DNA of 64,000 nucleotides from Bradyrhizobium guangdongense (GTDB taxonomy: Bacteria; Pseudomonadota; Alphaproteobacteria; Rhizobiales; Xanthobacteraceae), in contig NZ_CP030051.1 of the NCBI RefSeq assembly GCF_004114975.1, forward strand, positions 1,984,001-2,048,000, in the 5' to 3' direction. Shown one piece after another: positions 34,716-42,981 of this stretch; the stretch's first letter is position 1, and each line of letters opens with the position of its first letter. A program made the translations under genes and the position numbers. The notes below the pieces were generated by a model that saw only the letters and a list, made by a program, of their open reading frames with translations, did not search any database and was not told where the DNA came from.

Positions 34716-36362
34716 ATGGATAGATTCGACTATGTGATCATCGGCGCGGGCTCTGCCGGTTGCATTCTCGCCTCCAGGCTCAGCGAAGATCCTGATGTCA
34801 GCGTCTGCGTGCTGGAGGCGGGGCCTTCCGACTGGCACCCCTACATCCATCTGCCGGCAGGTTTCATCAAGACCTTCCACATGAAGAGCATCAACTGGGC
34901 TTACCAGCAGGAGCCGGGCCCCTACACCGGCGGGCGCAGCATCTACGCGCCGCGCGGCAAGACGCTCGGCGGCTCGTCCTCGATCAACGGTCACATCTAC
35001 AATCGCGGCCAGCGCATGGATTTCGACACCTGGGCGCAGATGGGCAATCGCGGCTGGAGCTATGCCGACGTGCTGCCCTACTTCCGGCGGCTGGAGAAGC
35101 GGGTCGGCGAGGGTGAGGCGCTCTATCGCGGCCGCGAGGGCAGCCTCACCGTCACCACCATGGACTGGCGCGATCCGCTCTGCGAGGCCTTCATGGAAGG
35201 CGCGGTCTCGCTCGGCATCCCGCGCAACCCCGACTACAACGGCAAGACGCAAGAGGGGGTGTCTTACTGCCAGCGCACCATCAACAACGGCCTCCGCGTC
35301 TCCGGAGCAACCGCGTTCCTCAAGCCCGCGATGAAGCGGCCGAACGTGCATGTGCACACCCATGCGCACGCGACCGAGATCATCTTCGAGGGCAAGCGCG
35401 CCGTCGGCGTGCGCTACATGAAGGGCGGCCGCGGCGGAACGCCTGTCGAAGTACGTGCCAACAAGGAAGTGATCCTCTCCGGCGGCACCTATAATTCGCC
35501 CCAGCTCTTGCAACTCTCCGGCATCGGCTCGCCCGATCTGTTGCAGCAGCACGGGATCGCGGTGCGCCACGCGCTGCCGGTCGGCGAAGGGCTGCAGGAC
35601 CACTATGCGCCGCGCACCGTGGCGCGCGTCAAGGACATCAAGACCATCAACGAGCTTCGCCGCGGCTGGCGTCTCTGGGTCGAGGCGATGAAATGGGCTA
35701 CCCAGCGCAAGGGCCTGCTCTCGCTGTCACCGACCATGGTCTATTGCTTCTGGCATTCCGGCGAGAGCGCCGAGAGCTCCGACCTGCAACTCACCTTCAC
35801 GCCGGCTTCTTACAAGGAAGGCGTGCAGGGCCAGCTCGAGGACGAACCCGGCATGACGGTCGCCTCCTGGCAGCAGCGCCCGGAGAGCCGCGGCTATGTC
35901 CATATCCGCTCGTCAGATCCCTTTGCGCCGCCGATCATCCAGACCAATTATCTTGATGCCGAGCTCGATCGCCGCGTCATCGTCGGCGGCATGAAGCTCG
36001 CGCGGCGCCTTTTGAAGTCCGCGCCGCTGTCGCCCTATTACGCCTATGAGGATTTCCCCGGCCCCAACGTCAACAGCGACGACGAATTCTTGCACGCCGC
36101 CACCGAGCGCGGCACCACCACCTTCCACCCCGGCTGTACCTGCCGCATGGGCCCGGCGGATTCGACCTGGGCCGTCGTCGACGACCAGCTCCGCGTCCAC
36201 GGCCTCGAAGGGTTGCGGGTGATCGACGCCTCGGTCATGCCCCGCATGATCTCGGCCAACCTCAACGCCTCGACCATGATGATCGCCGACCGCGCCTCGG
36301 ACCTGATCCGTGGCAAGGCACCCATGGAAGCCGCAAGAATTCCGGACGCCGCGGTGGCGTAG
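34716..36362 (+). CDS. GMC-family FAD oxidoreductase (choline-dehydrogenase-like)
   Basis: A 548-residue flavoenzyme. The FAD-binding motif IIGAGSAGCILASRLSEDPD and the following VCVLEAG are at the N-terminus. The GMC signatures are RGKTLGGSSSINGHIYNRG and SGGTYNSPQLLQLSGIG. The active-site His lies in TTFHPGCTCRMG, with the Asn in NLNASTMMIADRASDLI. It oxidises an alcohol to an aldehyde; the substrate (choline, alkanol or polyethylene-glycol-like) cannot be told, and no betaine aldehyde dehydrogenase is nearby. Confidence 0.9.
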   Translation: MDRFDYVIIGAGSAGCILASRLSEDPDVSVCVLEAGPSDWHPYIHLPAGFIKTFHMKSINWAYQQEPGPYTGGRSIYAPRGKTLGGSSSINGHIYNRGQRMDFDTWAQMGNRGWSYADVLPYFRRLEKRVGEGEALYRGREGSLTVTTMDWRDPLCEAFMEGAVSLGIPRNPDYNGKTQEGVSYCQRTINNGLRVSGATAFLKPAMKRPNVHVHTHAHATEIIFEGKRAVGVRYMKGGRGGTPVEVRANKEVILSGGTYNSPQLLQLSGIGSPDLLQQHGIAVRHALPVGEGLQDHYAPRTVARVKDIKTINELRRGWRLWVEAMKWATQRKGLLSLSPTMVYCFWHSGESAESSDLQLTFTPASYKEGVQGQLEDEPGMTVASWQQRPESRGYVHIRSSDPFAPPIIQTNYLDAELDRRVIVGGMKLARRLLKSAPLSPYYAYEDFPGPNVNSDDEFLHAATERGTTTFHPGCTCRMGPADSTWAVVDDQLRVHGLEGLRVIDASVMPRMISANLNASTMMIADRASDLIRGKAPMEAARIPDAAVA

Positions 36363-36370
36363 GGCACTTG

Positions 36371-36402
36371 GTAGGGTGGGTAAGGCTGACCCAAACCCAC
36401 CC
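36371..36402. repeat. GTAGGGTGGG inverted repeat (family D)
   Basis: GTAGGGTGGGTAAGGCTG is paired with ACCCAAACCCACCCTA just after the GMC gene; a likely hairpin terminator. Confidence 0.6.
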
Positions 36403-36498
36403 TAATACGTCGTAGTCACATGAGCACGCGAGTCGGAGAGCGACGCCGTCGCCCCTCGGCAATGACGATGTAAACAGAGCCGCGAATGCTTCTCTGGC

Positions 36499-36619
36499 GT
36501 CGTCCTGGCGAAAGCCAGGACCCGTTACCCAGGGAGGGTTTTGCGAAAACTGTTCGGTACTCCGACGATCAGCAATCGATAGAGCATGCGGCATGGGTCC
36601 TGGCTTTCGCCAGGACGAC
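36499..36619. repeat. Dispersed inverted repeat, family E (GTCGTCCTGGCGAAAGCCAGGAC)
   Basis: The two ends, near 36499 and 36597-36619, each contain a small hairpin, CCTGG-CGAAAG-CCAGG and its complement, and are inverted relative to each other around a 75-base centre. It fills most of the gene-free 283 bases between the convergent GMC and MoxR genes. Confidence 0.8.
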
Positions 36620-36645
36620 ACCGGCAGTGTGACTAGCCGCGTGCC

Positions 36646-37488
36646 TCAAACTTCCCGTCGGCTCAAGAACGCCAGCCGCTCGAACAGATGCACGTCCTGC
36701 TCGTTCTTGAGCAGCGCGCCGTGCAGCGGCGGGATCAGTTTGCGTGGGTCGCGTTCGCGCAGTTGCTCGACGCTCATGTCTTCGTTGAGCAGCAGCTTGA
36801 GCCAGTCGAGCAGCTCCGACGTCGACGGCTTCTTCTTCAAGCCGGGCACCTCGCGGACCTCGAAGAAGATGCGCAGCGCTTCTTCCACCAGACGCTTCTT
36901 GATGCCGGGGAAGTGGACGTCGACGATGCGGCCCATTGTGTCGGCGTCGGGGAACTTGATGTAGTGGAAGAAGCAGCGGCGCAGGAAGGCGTCCGGCAGC
37001 TCCTTCTCGTTGTTGGAGGTGATCATCATGATCGGGCGCTGCTTGGCCTTGATGGTCTCCCCGGTCTCGTAGACATGGAATTCCATGCGGTCGAGTTCGA
37101 GCAGAAGATCGTTCGGGAATTCGATGTCGGCCTTGTCGATCTCGTCGATCAAGAGCACCGGGCGCTGCTCGGCGGTGAAGGCTTCCCACAGCTTGCCGCG
37201 CTTGATGTAGTTCTTGATGTCGGACACCCTGCTGTCGCCGAGCTGGCTGTCGCGCAGGCGCGACACGGCATCGTATTCGTAGAGGCCCTGCTGCGCCTTG
37301 GTGGTGGACTTGATGTGCCAGGTCAGCAGCGGCGCGTTCAGCGCTTTCGCCACTTCCTCCGCCAGCACCGTCTTGCCGGTGCCGGGCTCGCCCTTCACCA
37401 GGAGCGGGCGCTCCAGCACGATCGAGGCGTTGACGGCGACCTTGAGATCGTCGGTCGCAACATAATCCTTGGTGCCCGTAAATTTCAT
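36646..37488 (-). CDS. MoxR-family AAA+ ATPase
   Basis: A 280-residue AAA+ ATPase of the MoxR group. Walker A is GEPGTGKTVLAEEVA, Walker B is RPVLLIDEIDKAD, and sensor 1 is PIMMITSNNEKELPDAFLRRC. Members act as chaperones that insert cofactors or activate complexes together with a VWA protein. Its expected VWA partner is encoded divergently at 37951, separated by the small GlsB gene, instead of downstream in one operon. Confidence 0.92.
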   Translation of the reverse strand: MKFTGTKDYVATDDLKVAVNASIVLERPLLVKGEPGTGKTVLAEEVAKALNAPLLTWHIKSTTKAQQGLYEYDAVSRLRDSQLGDSRVSDIKNYIKRGKLWEAFTAEQRPVLLIDEIDKADIEFPNDLLLELDRMEFHVYETGETIKAKQRPIMMITSNNEKELPDAFLRRCFFHYIKFPDADTMGRIVDVHFPGIKKRLVEEALRIFFEVREVPGLKKKPSTSELLDWLKLLLNEDMSVEQLRERDPRKLIPPLHGALLKNEQDVHLFERLAFLSRREV

Positions 37489-37539
37489 TTCGCGTCCTTG
37501 TTGGTCGTCGTCCGGAGCTCTGTCCCGGTCGCGACAAGG

Positions 37540-37564
37540 GAACGGCCGCGGATGGCGGCCGTTC
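37540..37564 (-). terminator. Hairpin downstream of the GlsB gene
   Basis: GAACGGCCGC (37540-37549) pairs perfectly with GCGGCCGTTC (37555-37564) over ten base pairs with a five-base loop. It lies between the GlsB stop and the MoxR start. No clear U tract is present on the minus strand. Confidence 0.55.
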
Positions 37565-37581
37565 CTGGTTCGGTCAGGCTT

Positions 37582-37827
37582 TCAGACCCGTCTTATCAGC
37601 GAAAGGATCACCAGCACAATCACCGCGCCGATCGTGGCATCGACGATGGCGCCGAACGTGCCGGTGGCGAGCTCGATGTGCAGCTGCGGCAGCACCCAGC
37701 TCGCCACCAGCGCGCCGATGATGCCGACCACGATGTTGCCGATCAGCCCAAATCCCGCCCCGTGGACAATCTTGCCGGCAAGCCAGCCGGCGATCGCGCC
37801 GATGATCAGTGCTGCGATAATTCCCAT
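37582..37827 (-). CDS. GlsB/YeaQ/YmgE-family stress-response membrane protein
   Basis: An 81-residue inner-membrane protein with three hydrophobic helices and the typical Gly-rich packing of the transglycosylase-associated (YeaQ) family: GIIAALIIGAIAGWLAGKIVHGAGFGLIGNIVVGIIGALV, ending in IGAVIVLVILSLIRRV. Homologues are linked to general stress responses; the molecular function is unknown. The start at 37827 is preceded by GGGGGACG. It sits in the space between the divergent MoxR and VWA genes, reading with MoxR. Confidence 0.88.
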   Translation of the reverse strand: MGIIAALIIGAIAGWLAGKIVHGAGFGLIGNIVVGIIGALVASWVLPQLHIELATGTFGAIVDATIGAVIVLVILSLIRRV

Positions 37828-37950
37828 TGCAAACGTCCCCCAAACATCCCGTTGAAGCGGGCAATTCTAGAGGAAAAAGCCTCCCGGTCCAGCGTGGAAC
37901 GCCGGTCTCCGCCCCTTGACGTTCGCCACCCGACGGGCAATCTGTCAGCC

Positions 37951-39126
37951 ATGTTCCTGCAATTCTTCACTTCTCTGCGCGATGCGCAGGTCCCCGTGAC
38001 GCTGCGCGAATACCTCACGCTGATGGAGGCGCTCGACGCTGACCTCGGCGACTATTCGGTCGAGAATTTCTACTATCTTTCGCGCGCCTCGCTGGTGAAG
38101 GACGAGCGCAATCTCGACAAGTTCGACCGCGTCTTCGGTACGGTGTTCAAGGGTCTGGAAAGCCTGCTCGATGCCATGGAGAAGGCGGAGATCCCCGAGG
38201 AGTGGCTGAAGAAGCTCGCCGAGAAATATCTCAGCGAGGAGGAGAAGAAGCAGATCGAGGCGATGGGCTGGGACAAGCTCATGGAGACGTTGAAGAAGCG
38301 CCTCGAGGAACAGAAGGGCCGACATCAGGGCGGCTCGAAATGGATCGGCACCGCCGGGACCTCGCCGTTCGGCGCGCATGGCTACAATCCCGAAGGCGTG
38401 CGCATCGGTCAGGAGAAGAACCGCAACAACCGCGCCGTGAAGGTGTGGGACAAACGCGAGTTCAAGGATCTCGACGGCAATGTCGAGCTCGGCATTCGCA
38501 ACATCAAGGTGGCGCTGCGCCGCCTGCGCAAGTTCGCGCGCACCGGTGCGCCCGACGAGCTCGATCTCGACACCACCATTCGCGAGACCGCCAATCACGG
38601 CTATCTCGACGTCCACATGCGCCCCGAGCGGCGCAATGCGGTGAAGCTCTTGGTGTTCTTCGACATCGGCGGCTCCATGGATTCGCATATCGAGCAGGTC
38701 GAGGAGCTGTTCTCGGCGGCGAAGAGCGAGTTCAAGCACATGGAGTATTTCTACTTCCACAACTGCCTCTACGAGGGCGTGTGGAAGCAGAACAAGCGCC
38801 GCTTCACCGACCGCACGCCGACCTGGGACGTGCTGCACAAATACCCGCACGACTACAAGGTCGTGTTCGTCGGTGACGCCTCGATGTCGCCCTACGAGAT
38901 CATGGTGCCCGGCGGCTCGGTCGAGCACGTCAACGAGGAGCCGGGCTCGGTCTGGCTCGATCGCATCATCCGCACCTATCCGCACACGGTGTGGCTCAAT
39001 CCGGTTGCCCAGAAGCACTGGGACTATTCGGAATCCACCACGATCATCAAACGTATTTTCGCCAATCGCATGTACCCGATCACGATCGAGGGTCTGGAGA
39101 ATGCGATGAAGGAATTGACGCACTAG
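37951..39126 (+). CDS. VWA-domain protein (CoxE-like), MoxR partner
   Basis: A 391-residue cytoplasmic protein. The N-terminal region is helical, with a charged stretch about residues 65-130, and the C-terminal half is a von Willebrand A fold with the metal site written as FDIGGSMDSH, a variant of DxSxS. The late segment VGDASMSPYEIM is also typical of the CoxE group. Such proteins work with MoxR ATPases in metal-cofactor insertion. I chose the ATG at 37951; the upstream open frame is antisense to MoxR and GlsB. The rhodanese gene follows 32 bases downstream and could be co-transcribed. Confidence 0.9.
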   Translation: MFLQFFTSLRDAQVPVTLREYLTLMEALDADLGDYSVENFYYLSRASLVKDERNLDKFDRVFGTVFKGLESLLDAMEKAEIPEEWLKKLAEKYLSEEEKKQIEAMGWDKLMETLKKRLEEQKGRHQGGSKWIGTAGTSPFGAHGYNPEGVRIGQEKNRNNRAVKVWDKREFKDLDGNVELGIRNIKVALRRLRKFARTGAPDELDLDTTIRETANHGYLDVHMRPERRNAVKLLVFFDIGGSMDSHIEQVEELFSAAKSEFKHMEYFYFHNCLYEGVWKQNKRRFTDRTPTWDVLHKYPHDYKVVFVGDASMSPYEIMVPGGSVEHVNEEPGSVWLDRIIRTYPHTVWLNPVAQKHWDYSESTTIIKRIFANRMYPITIEGLENAMKELTH

Positions 39127-39158
39127 CTCCACGCGCGGCCGACAAGAGGGAGAACCAT

Positions 39159-39572
39159 ATGCCCCAAAACATCACCCGCGGCATCAAGGCGCTGATCGAC
39201 GAGGCCAATGCCGAGATCGAGACGCTCTCCGCCAAGGAGGCCATCGAGATCTCCAAGAACGGCGACGTCGTCATCGTCGATATCAGAGACCCCCGCGAGA
39301 TCGAGCGCGACGGCCGCATTCCCGGCGCGTTCTCCTGCACCCGCGGCATGCTCGAATTCTGGATCGATCCGCAGAGCCCGTATGCAAAGCCGATCTTCCA
39401 GGAAGACAAGAAGTTCGTGTTCCACTGCGCCGGCGGCCTGCGCTCCGCGCTTGCGGCCAAGACTGCGCAGGACATGGGCCTCAAGCCCGTCGCCCACATC
39501 GCCGGCGGCTACGCCGCCTGGCGCGATGCCGGCGGCCCGACGGAGAAGTGGGAGCCGAAGAAGAAGGGGTGA
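39159..39572 (+). CDS. Rhodanese-like sulfurtransferase
   Basis: A 137-residue single rhodanese domain. The N-terminal part reads AKEAIEISKNGDVVIVDIRDPREIERDGRIPGAF, and the catalytic Cys lies in the loop FHCAGGLRSALAA. It transfers or binds sulfane sulfur. An AAGAGGGAG site precedes the ATG at 39159. It lies after the VWA gene and 136 bases before a second sulfurtransferase, with a dispersed repeat between. Confidence 0.9.
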   Translation: MPQNITRGIKALIDEANAEIETLSAKEAIEISKNGDVVIVDIRDPREIERDGRIPGAFSCTRGMLEFWIDPQSPYAKPIFQEDKKFVFHCAGGLRSALAAKTAQDMGLKPVAHIAGGYAAWRDAGGPTEKWEPKKKG

Positions 39573-39592
39573 GGGCCTCGCTCTCTCCACTC

Positions 39593-39694
39593 GTCATTCC
39601 GGGGCGCGACGAGGTCGCGAGCCCGGAATCCATTCATCTACCAACGCTGCCGCACGATGGATTCCGGCTCGTGCTGCGCGCGTCCCGGAATGAC
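39593..39694. repeat. Dispersed inverted repeat, family F (GTCATTCCGGGGCGCG)
   Basis: Ends GTCATTCCGGGGCGCG and CGCGTCCCGGAATGAC are inverted repeats, with inner arms CGGAATCCAT and ATGGATTCCG. It separates the two sulfurtransferase genes. Confidence 0.85.
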
Positions 39695-39708
39695 AAGAAA
39701 GACGTAGC

Positions 39709-40560
39709 ATGACCACCGATCCCCTCGTTTCCACCGAATGGCTCGCCGCCCACGTCAACGATGCCAACGTTCGGGTGCTCGACGCCAGCTTCAAGCTGCC
39801 GGGCGTGCTGCCGCTGCCGAAGGATGACTATCTCGCCGCGCATCTGCCGGGCGCCGTGTTCTTCGACGTCGATGCGGTGTCGGACCATTCCAACCCGCTG
39901 CCGCACATGTATCCGAGCGCCGAGCAGTTCGGCCGCGATGTCGGCAATCTCGGCATCTCCGACACAGACACCGTCGTTATCTACGATGCCGGCGGCTGGG
40001 TCGCCGCGCCGCGCGCGTGGTGGATGTTCCTGGCCTTCGGACACAGCAATGTGCGCATCCTCAACGGCGGCTTGAAGAAATGGCGCGCAGAGGGGCGCCC
40101 TGTCGAGGGCGGTGAAGTGAAGCCGAAGCCCGCAAGCTTCAAGGCGAGCTTCGATCCGAGGCGCGTGCGCAGCATGCAGCAGCTGATTGCGAATCTCGAA
40201 AGCCCTGCCGAGCAGGTGATCGACGCCCGCGCCGCCGATCGTTTCGAAGGCCGCGCGCCCGAGCCGCGTGCAGGCATCCGTTCCGGCCACATCCCCCGCG
40301 CGCGCAACGTACCCTACAATCTGCTGTTCGATGCCCCGACCGGCATCATGAAGCCGCTCGAGGATCTCCGCGCAGCCTTCGTGAATGCCGGCGTCAAGCT
40401 CGATGCACCGATCGTGACGAGCTGCGGCTCCGGCGTCTCGGCAGGCGTGCTGACGCTCGCGCTTTATCGCCTGGGGATCACCGACACCGCGCTCTACGAC
40501 GGCTCATGGTCGGAATGGGGCCAGGAGAAGGGCCCGCCGATCGCGACGGGGCCGGCGTAA
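39709..40560 (+). CDS. sseA: 3-mercaptopyruvate/thiosulfate sulfurtransferase
   Basis: A 283-residue tandem rhodanese. The first domain (about 10-135) is inactive, and the second carries the catalytic Cys in TSCGSGVSAGVL, a CGSGVSA loop that marks mercaptopyruvate sulfurtransferases. Other family segments are GAVFFDVDAVSD, DSDTVVIYDAGG-like GISDTDTVVIYDAGG, and GHIPRARNVPYN. It transfers sulfur from 3-mercaptopyruvate to thiol or cyanide acceptors. It converges on the Pro/Ala-rich membrane protein with two bases between. Confidence 0.93.
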   Translation: MTTDPLVSTEWLAAHVNDANVRVLDASFKLPGVLPLPKDDYLAAHLPGAVFFDVDAVSDHSNPLPHMYPSAEQFGRDVGNLGISDTDTVVIYDAGGWVAAPRAWWMFLAFGHSNVRILNGGLKKWRAEGRPVEGGEVKPKPASFKASFDPRRVRSMQQLIANLESPAEQVIDARAADRFEGRAPEPRAGIRSGHIPRARNVPYNLLFDAPTGIMKPLEDLRAAFVNAGVKLDAPIVTSCGSGVSAGVLTLALYRLGITDTALYDGSWSEWGQEKGPPIATGPA

Positions 40561-40562
40561 GG

Positions 40563-41351
40563 TCAGCGCGCGCGAGTGGCCGTCGTGGCGAGCGTCTGCT
40601 GTGGCTGGCCGAACGGGTCGAGTGCCTGCTGGATCTGCTGCGGCGGTGGGCGCCGAACGACGCGGTGACGCTTCTTCGGCTTGTGCGCGCGCGGCTTGCT
40701 TTCTGGCCTAGCGCTGTCGGCCTTGGGCCTCGCCGGCGGATCCTTGCTGGCCGTGGCCGCAAGCTCGTTCAGCGCAGCTAAGCGGGCGGCGGCCATGTCG
40801 TTCACGCGCGAGGCCAATGCCGGTGTCGCGGTTCGCGGCACGTCGGTGGCGGACATTGCCGGGGCCGGCGGCGGCGCGGCGATGGAAACGGTCGTGTCGG
40901 CCGTGGCGAGCGTGTCGGTCGGCGCGGGAGAAGCAGCCTCAATCTTGGCCGGCTCGGGGACCGGTGCTTCGGTGGCGGGCGGAGCCGTCTCCACAGCCGG
41001 CGCGATCGCCGCGACCTGAGCCTCAGGTTGGGATTCGAGCGTCACCGCGGCCATCTGCGCGGGATCGGTCTCGACGGCGGGCAGGGCGATGCTCGGGATC
41101 TGGTCCTGCATCGCAGGTGTCGCCTCATCGGGGACCTGCGCGACCGGCTCAACGCGCAACGCTGCGAGCACCGGCCGGGCCGGTTCGGGCGCTTGCGCGA
41201 ACACCTGCTCCTGCGGACCGTTCCGCCAGGCCGGGTTATTGACATACTGCTCGTGGGTCGCCCGGAGCAGCGAGGCGGCGCCCAAGCCGAACACCAGGAT
41301 GGAGGTAGACAGCAGGATCGCGCCAAGCAGGAAGCGGAAGCCGGGAAGCAT
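40563..41351 (-). CDS. Single-pass membrane protein with long Ala/Pro/Glu-rich region
   Basis: About 262 residues. I do not recognise a family. One N-terminal TM segment (FLLGAILLSTSILVFGLGAASLL) is followed by a low-complexity stretch rich in Ala, Pro, Glu and Val, then a basic C-terminus (KPRAHKPKKRHRVVRRPPPQQ). It may be a periplasm-spanning linker with a cationic end, comparable in layout to proteins that bind peptidoglycan or DNA, but no domain proves this. Starts at 41351 or 41405 are both possible; neither has a clear ribosome-binding site. Confidence 0.6.
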   Translation of the reverse strand: MLPGFRFLLGAILLSTSILVFGLGAASLLRATHEQYVNNPAWRNGPQEQVFAQAPEPARPVLAALRVEPVAQVPDEATPAMQDQIPSIALPAVETDPAQMAAVTLESQPEAQVAAIAPAVETAPPATEAPVPEPAKIEAASPAPTDTLATADTTVSIAAPPPAPAMSATDVPRTATPALASRVNDMAAARLAALNELAATASKDPPARPKADSARPESKPRAHKPKKRHRVVRRPPPQQIQQALDPFGQPQQTLATTATRAR

Positions 41352-41717
41352 CGAAGGGTTACGAATTTCCGCCCCGGCGGCGTATGGCCGGGGCCCATGA
41401 GCCATCTGAACGCGGTGACGGTACTGCTTGCCGCGTTCGCCACGCGGGGGATTCGAGCTCAAAGCGGTGGCGAATCAGGCTGATTCGAACATATCGCAAC
41501 GTCTCCGCGCCGTTCCGTAAAAAACGGGGTGGAGAACTCCGGCATTCTACGGCGTGATGCGATTTCCGCCCCGTGATGCAACGGGGCAACTGTGTGCGAT
41601 TGCATCACAAATCGCAAAATCAGGCACAAATCAGCCTGTTGTGTCTTGAATGTGCCGCTATCTTCGGTCATCTGGCCCATGACGGCCTGGACGGGGCCCG
41701 GGGACGACACAAGAGCG
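41352..41717. other. Long divergent intergenic region
   Basis: These 366 bases separate the Ala/Pro-rich protein gene (minus) from the L,D-transpeptidase gene (plus). I see no convincing gene. It holds ATCAGGCTGATTCGAAC at 41474-41490 with CGTTCCGT at 41511-41518, a pair also found at 31087-31128, and an inverted AATCAGCCTG near 41633. Promoters for both genes must lie here. Confidence 0.5.
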
Positions 41718-42926
41718 ATGATGATCAAACATTTTCTGACGATATGCGCTGCCGCAACGGTCGCTGCGGCGGGAACCTCGCTTGTGCAGGCCCAGAGCTA
41801 TCCGGTCCAGCAGGCGCCGAGTTACGGCGCCCCCGCTGAATACCGGCCCGGTGACCGCACGCCGAATTTCGACGCGCTGGAAGATGATGACGACGCGGCG
41901 CCGCAGGCTGCGCTGCCGCCGCCGGGGCCGAACGGCCCGATCACTTCGCCGGACGATCCGCGCTACGGACGCCCGGCCGGTGGTCCCCCGGTCTACTCCG
42001 CTGCCCCGCCGCAGGGCCCCGTGATGTCGCCGGATGATCCTCGCTACGGCCGTCCGGCTGGCGCGCCGCCGGTTTATTCCGCCGCGCCGCCGCAAGGGCC
42101 GGTGATGTCGCCCGACGATCCCCGTTACGGCCGCCCCGCGGCTCCGCCTCCGGTGATCTATGCCGACCGTCCGGGCCAGGCGCCCGCTAACGACGGCATG
42201 CGTCCGCCCGAGGCCGTTAGCGGCCCGGCTGCGACCGGAGCGGTCTCGCCGCAACCCGGCGCCGGTGGCCGGCCGATGTCGGTTGCTTCGCTGCCGCCCG
42301 AGGAGCAGCCCGACGCCGCGCCAGCGCAGCTGTCTCCGAACCTGCGCCGCCAGGAAGTCGCGTTCCAAACCAAGGAGCCCGCCGGCACCATCGTGGTCGA
42401 TACGCCGAACACCTACCTCTATTACGTCCTCGGCAATGGCCGCGCGATCCGCTACGGCGTCCGTGTCGGCCGCGACGGCTTCACCTGGACCGGCGTGCAG
42501 AAGATCACCCGCAAGGCCGAGTGGCCGGATTGGCATCCGCCGGCGGAAATGATCGAGCGCCAGCCCTATCTGCCGCGCTTCATGGCCGGCGGCGAAGGCA
42601 ATCCGCTCGGCGCCCGCGCCATGTATCTCGGCTCGACCGTCTACCGTATCCACGGCACCAACCAGCCCTCGACGATCGGCAAGTTCGTCTCCTCCGGCTG
42701 CATCGGCATGCTGAACGAGGACGTCTCGGACCTGTTCGATCGCGTCAAGGTCGGCACCCGCGTCGTGGTGCTGCCGGGCGGTCCGGCGCCGGGAACGGCG
42801 ACGGCTTCCGCGGCGCCGACGCCGGGCGCTGCTGGTCCGGCTCCGATGGCCGCCCAGGCCGGCCCGGTTCCAGGGACCCAGCCGACCGTGGTGCCGCCGT
42901 TGCCCGCGCCGGTCACCGTGCGCTGA
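41718..42926 (+). CDS. L,D-transpeptidase (YkuD) with Pro-rich repeats
   Basis: A 402-residue exported enzyme that forms 3-3 peptidoglycan cross-links or anchors proteins to peptidoglycan. A signal peptide (KHFLTICAAATVAAAGTSLVQAQ) is followed by a Pro/Gly/Tyr-rich region with three 27-residue repeats (about residues 75-150), then the YkuD domain at about 220-355. The active site is YRIHGTN followed by VSSGCIGMLNEDV, giving the His and catalytic Cys. Most family members have SxGCxRM, so Gly instead of Arg after CI is a variant. A Pro/Ala-rich tail follows. Starts at 41718 or 41721 are equivalent. Confidence 0.92.
   Translation: MMIKHFLTICAAATVAAAGTSLVQAQSYPVQQAPSYGAPAEYRPGDRTPNFDALEDDDDAAPQAALPPPGPNGPITSPDDPRYGRPAGGPPVYSAAPPQGPVMSPDDPRYGRPAGAPPVYSAAPPQGPVMSPDDPRYGRPAAPPPVIYADRPGQAPANDGMRPPEAVSGPAATGAVSPQPGAGGRPMSVASLPPEEQPDAAPAQLSPNLRRQEVAFQTKEPAGTIVVDTPNTYLYYVLGNGRAIRYGVRVGRDGFTWTGVQKITRKAEWPDWHPPAEMIERQPYLPRFMAGGEGNPLGARAMYLGSTVYRIHGTNQPSTIGKFVSSGCIGMLNEDVSDLFDRVKVGTRVVVLPGGPAPGTATASAAPTPGAAGPAPMAAQAGPVPGTQPTVVPPLPAPVTVR
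41940..42170 (+). repeat. Three 81-base in-frame repeats in the L,D-transpeptidase gene
   Basis: Units begin at 41940, 42021 and 42102 with an exact 81-base period and encode SPDDPRYGRPAG followed by PPVYSAAPPQGPVM; the third is incomplete. They form a Pro-rich stalk between signal peptide and catalytic domain. Confidence 0.9.
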
Positions 42927-42948
42927 GCGCGGAGATCATTGAGATTGC

Positions 42949-42977
42949 GAAGGGCGTGCCGTCGGCGCGCCCTTCGT
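42949..42977. terminator. Bidirectional terminator hairpin
   Basis: CGAAGGGCG (42949-42957) pairs with CGCCCTTCG (42969-42977), between the convergent L,D-transpeptidase and hydroxyacid dehydrogenase genes, followed by TCGTTTC on the plus strand. Confidence 0.6.
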
Positions 42978-42981
42978 CGTT

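Noticed and set aside
36688..37950. N-terminal 421-codon extension of the VWA protein
   Set aside because: The open frame is antisense to MoxR and GlsB and has no domain; the VWA protein is complete from 37951.
41459..41728. 89-codon minus-strand frame in the divergent intergenic region
   Set aside because: It has no ribosome-binding site, no recognisable motif, and spans the promoter region and start of the transpeptidase gene.
41940..42170. Possible CRISPR-like regular repeat
   Set aside because: The 81-base units are contiguous, in frame and coding for Pro-rich protein repeats, with no spacers.
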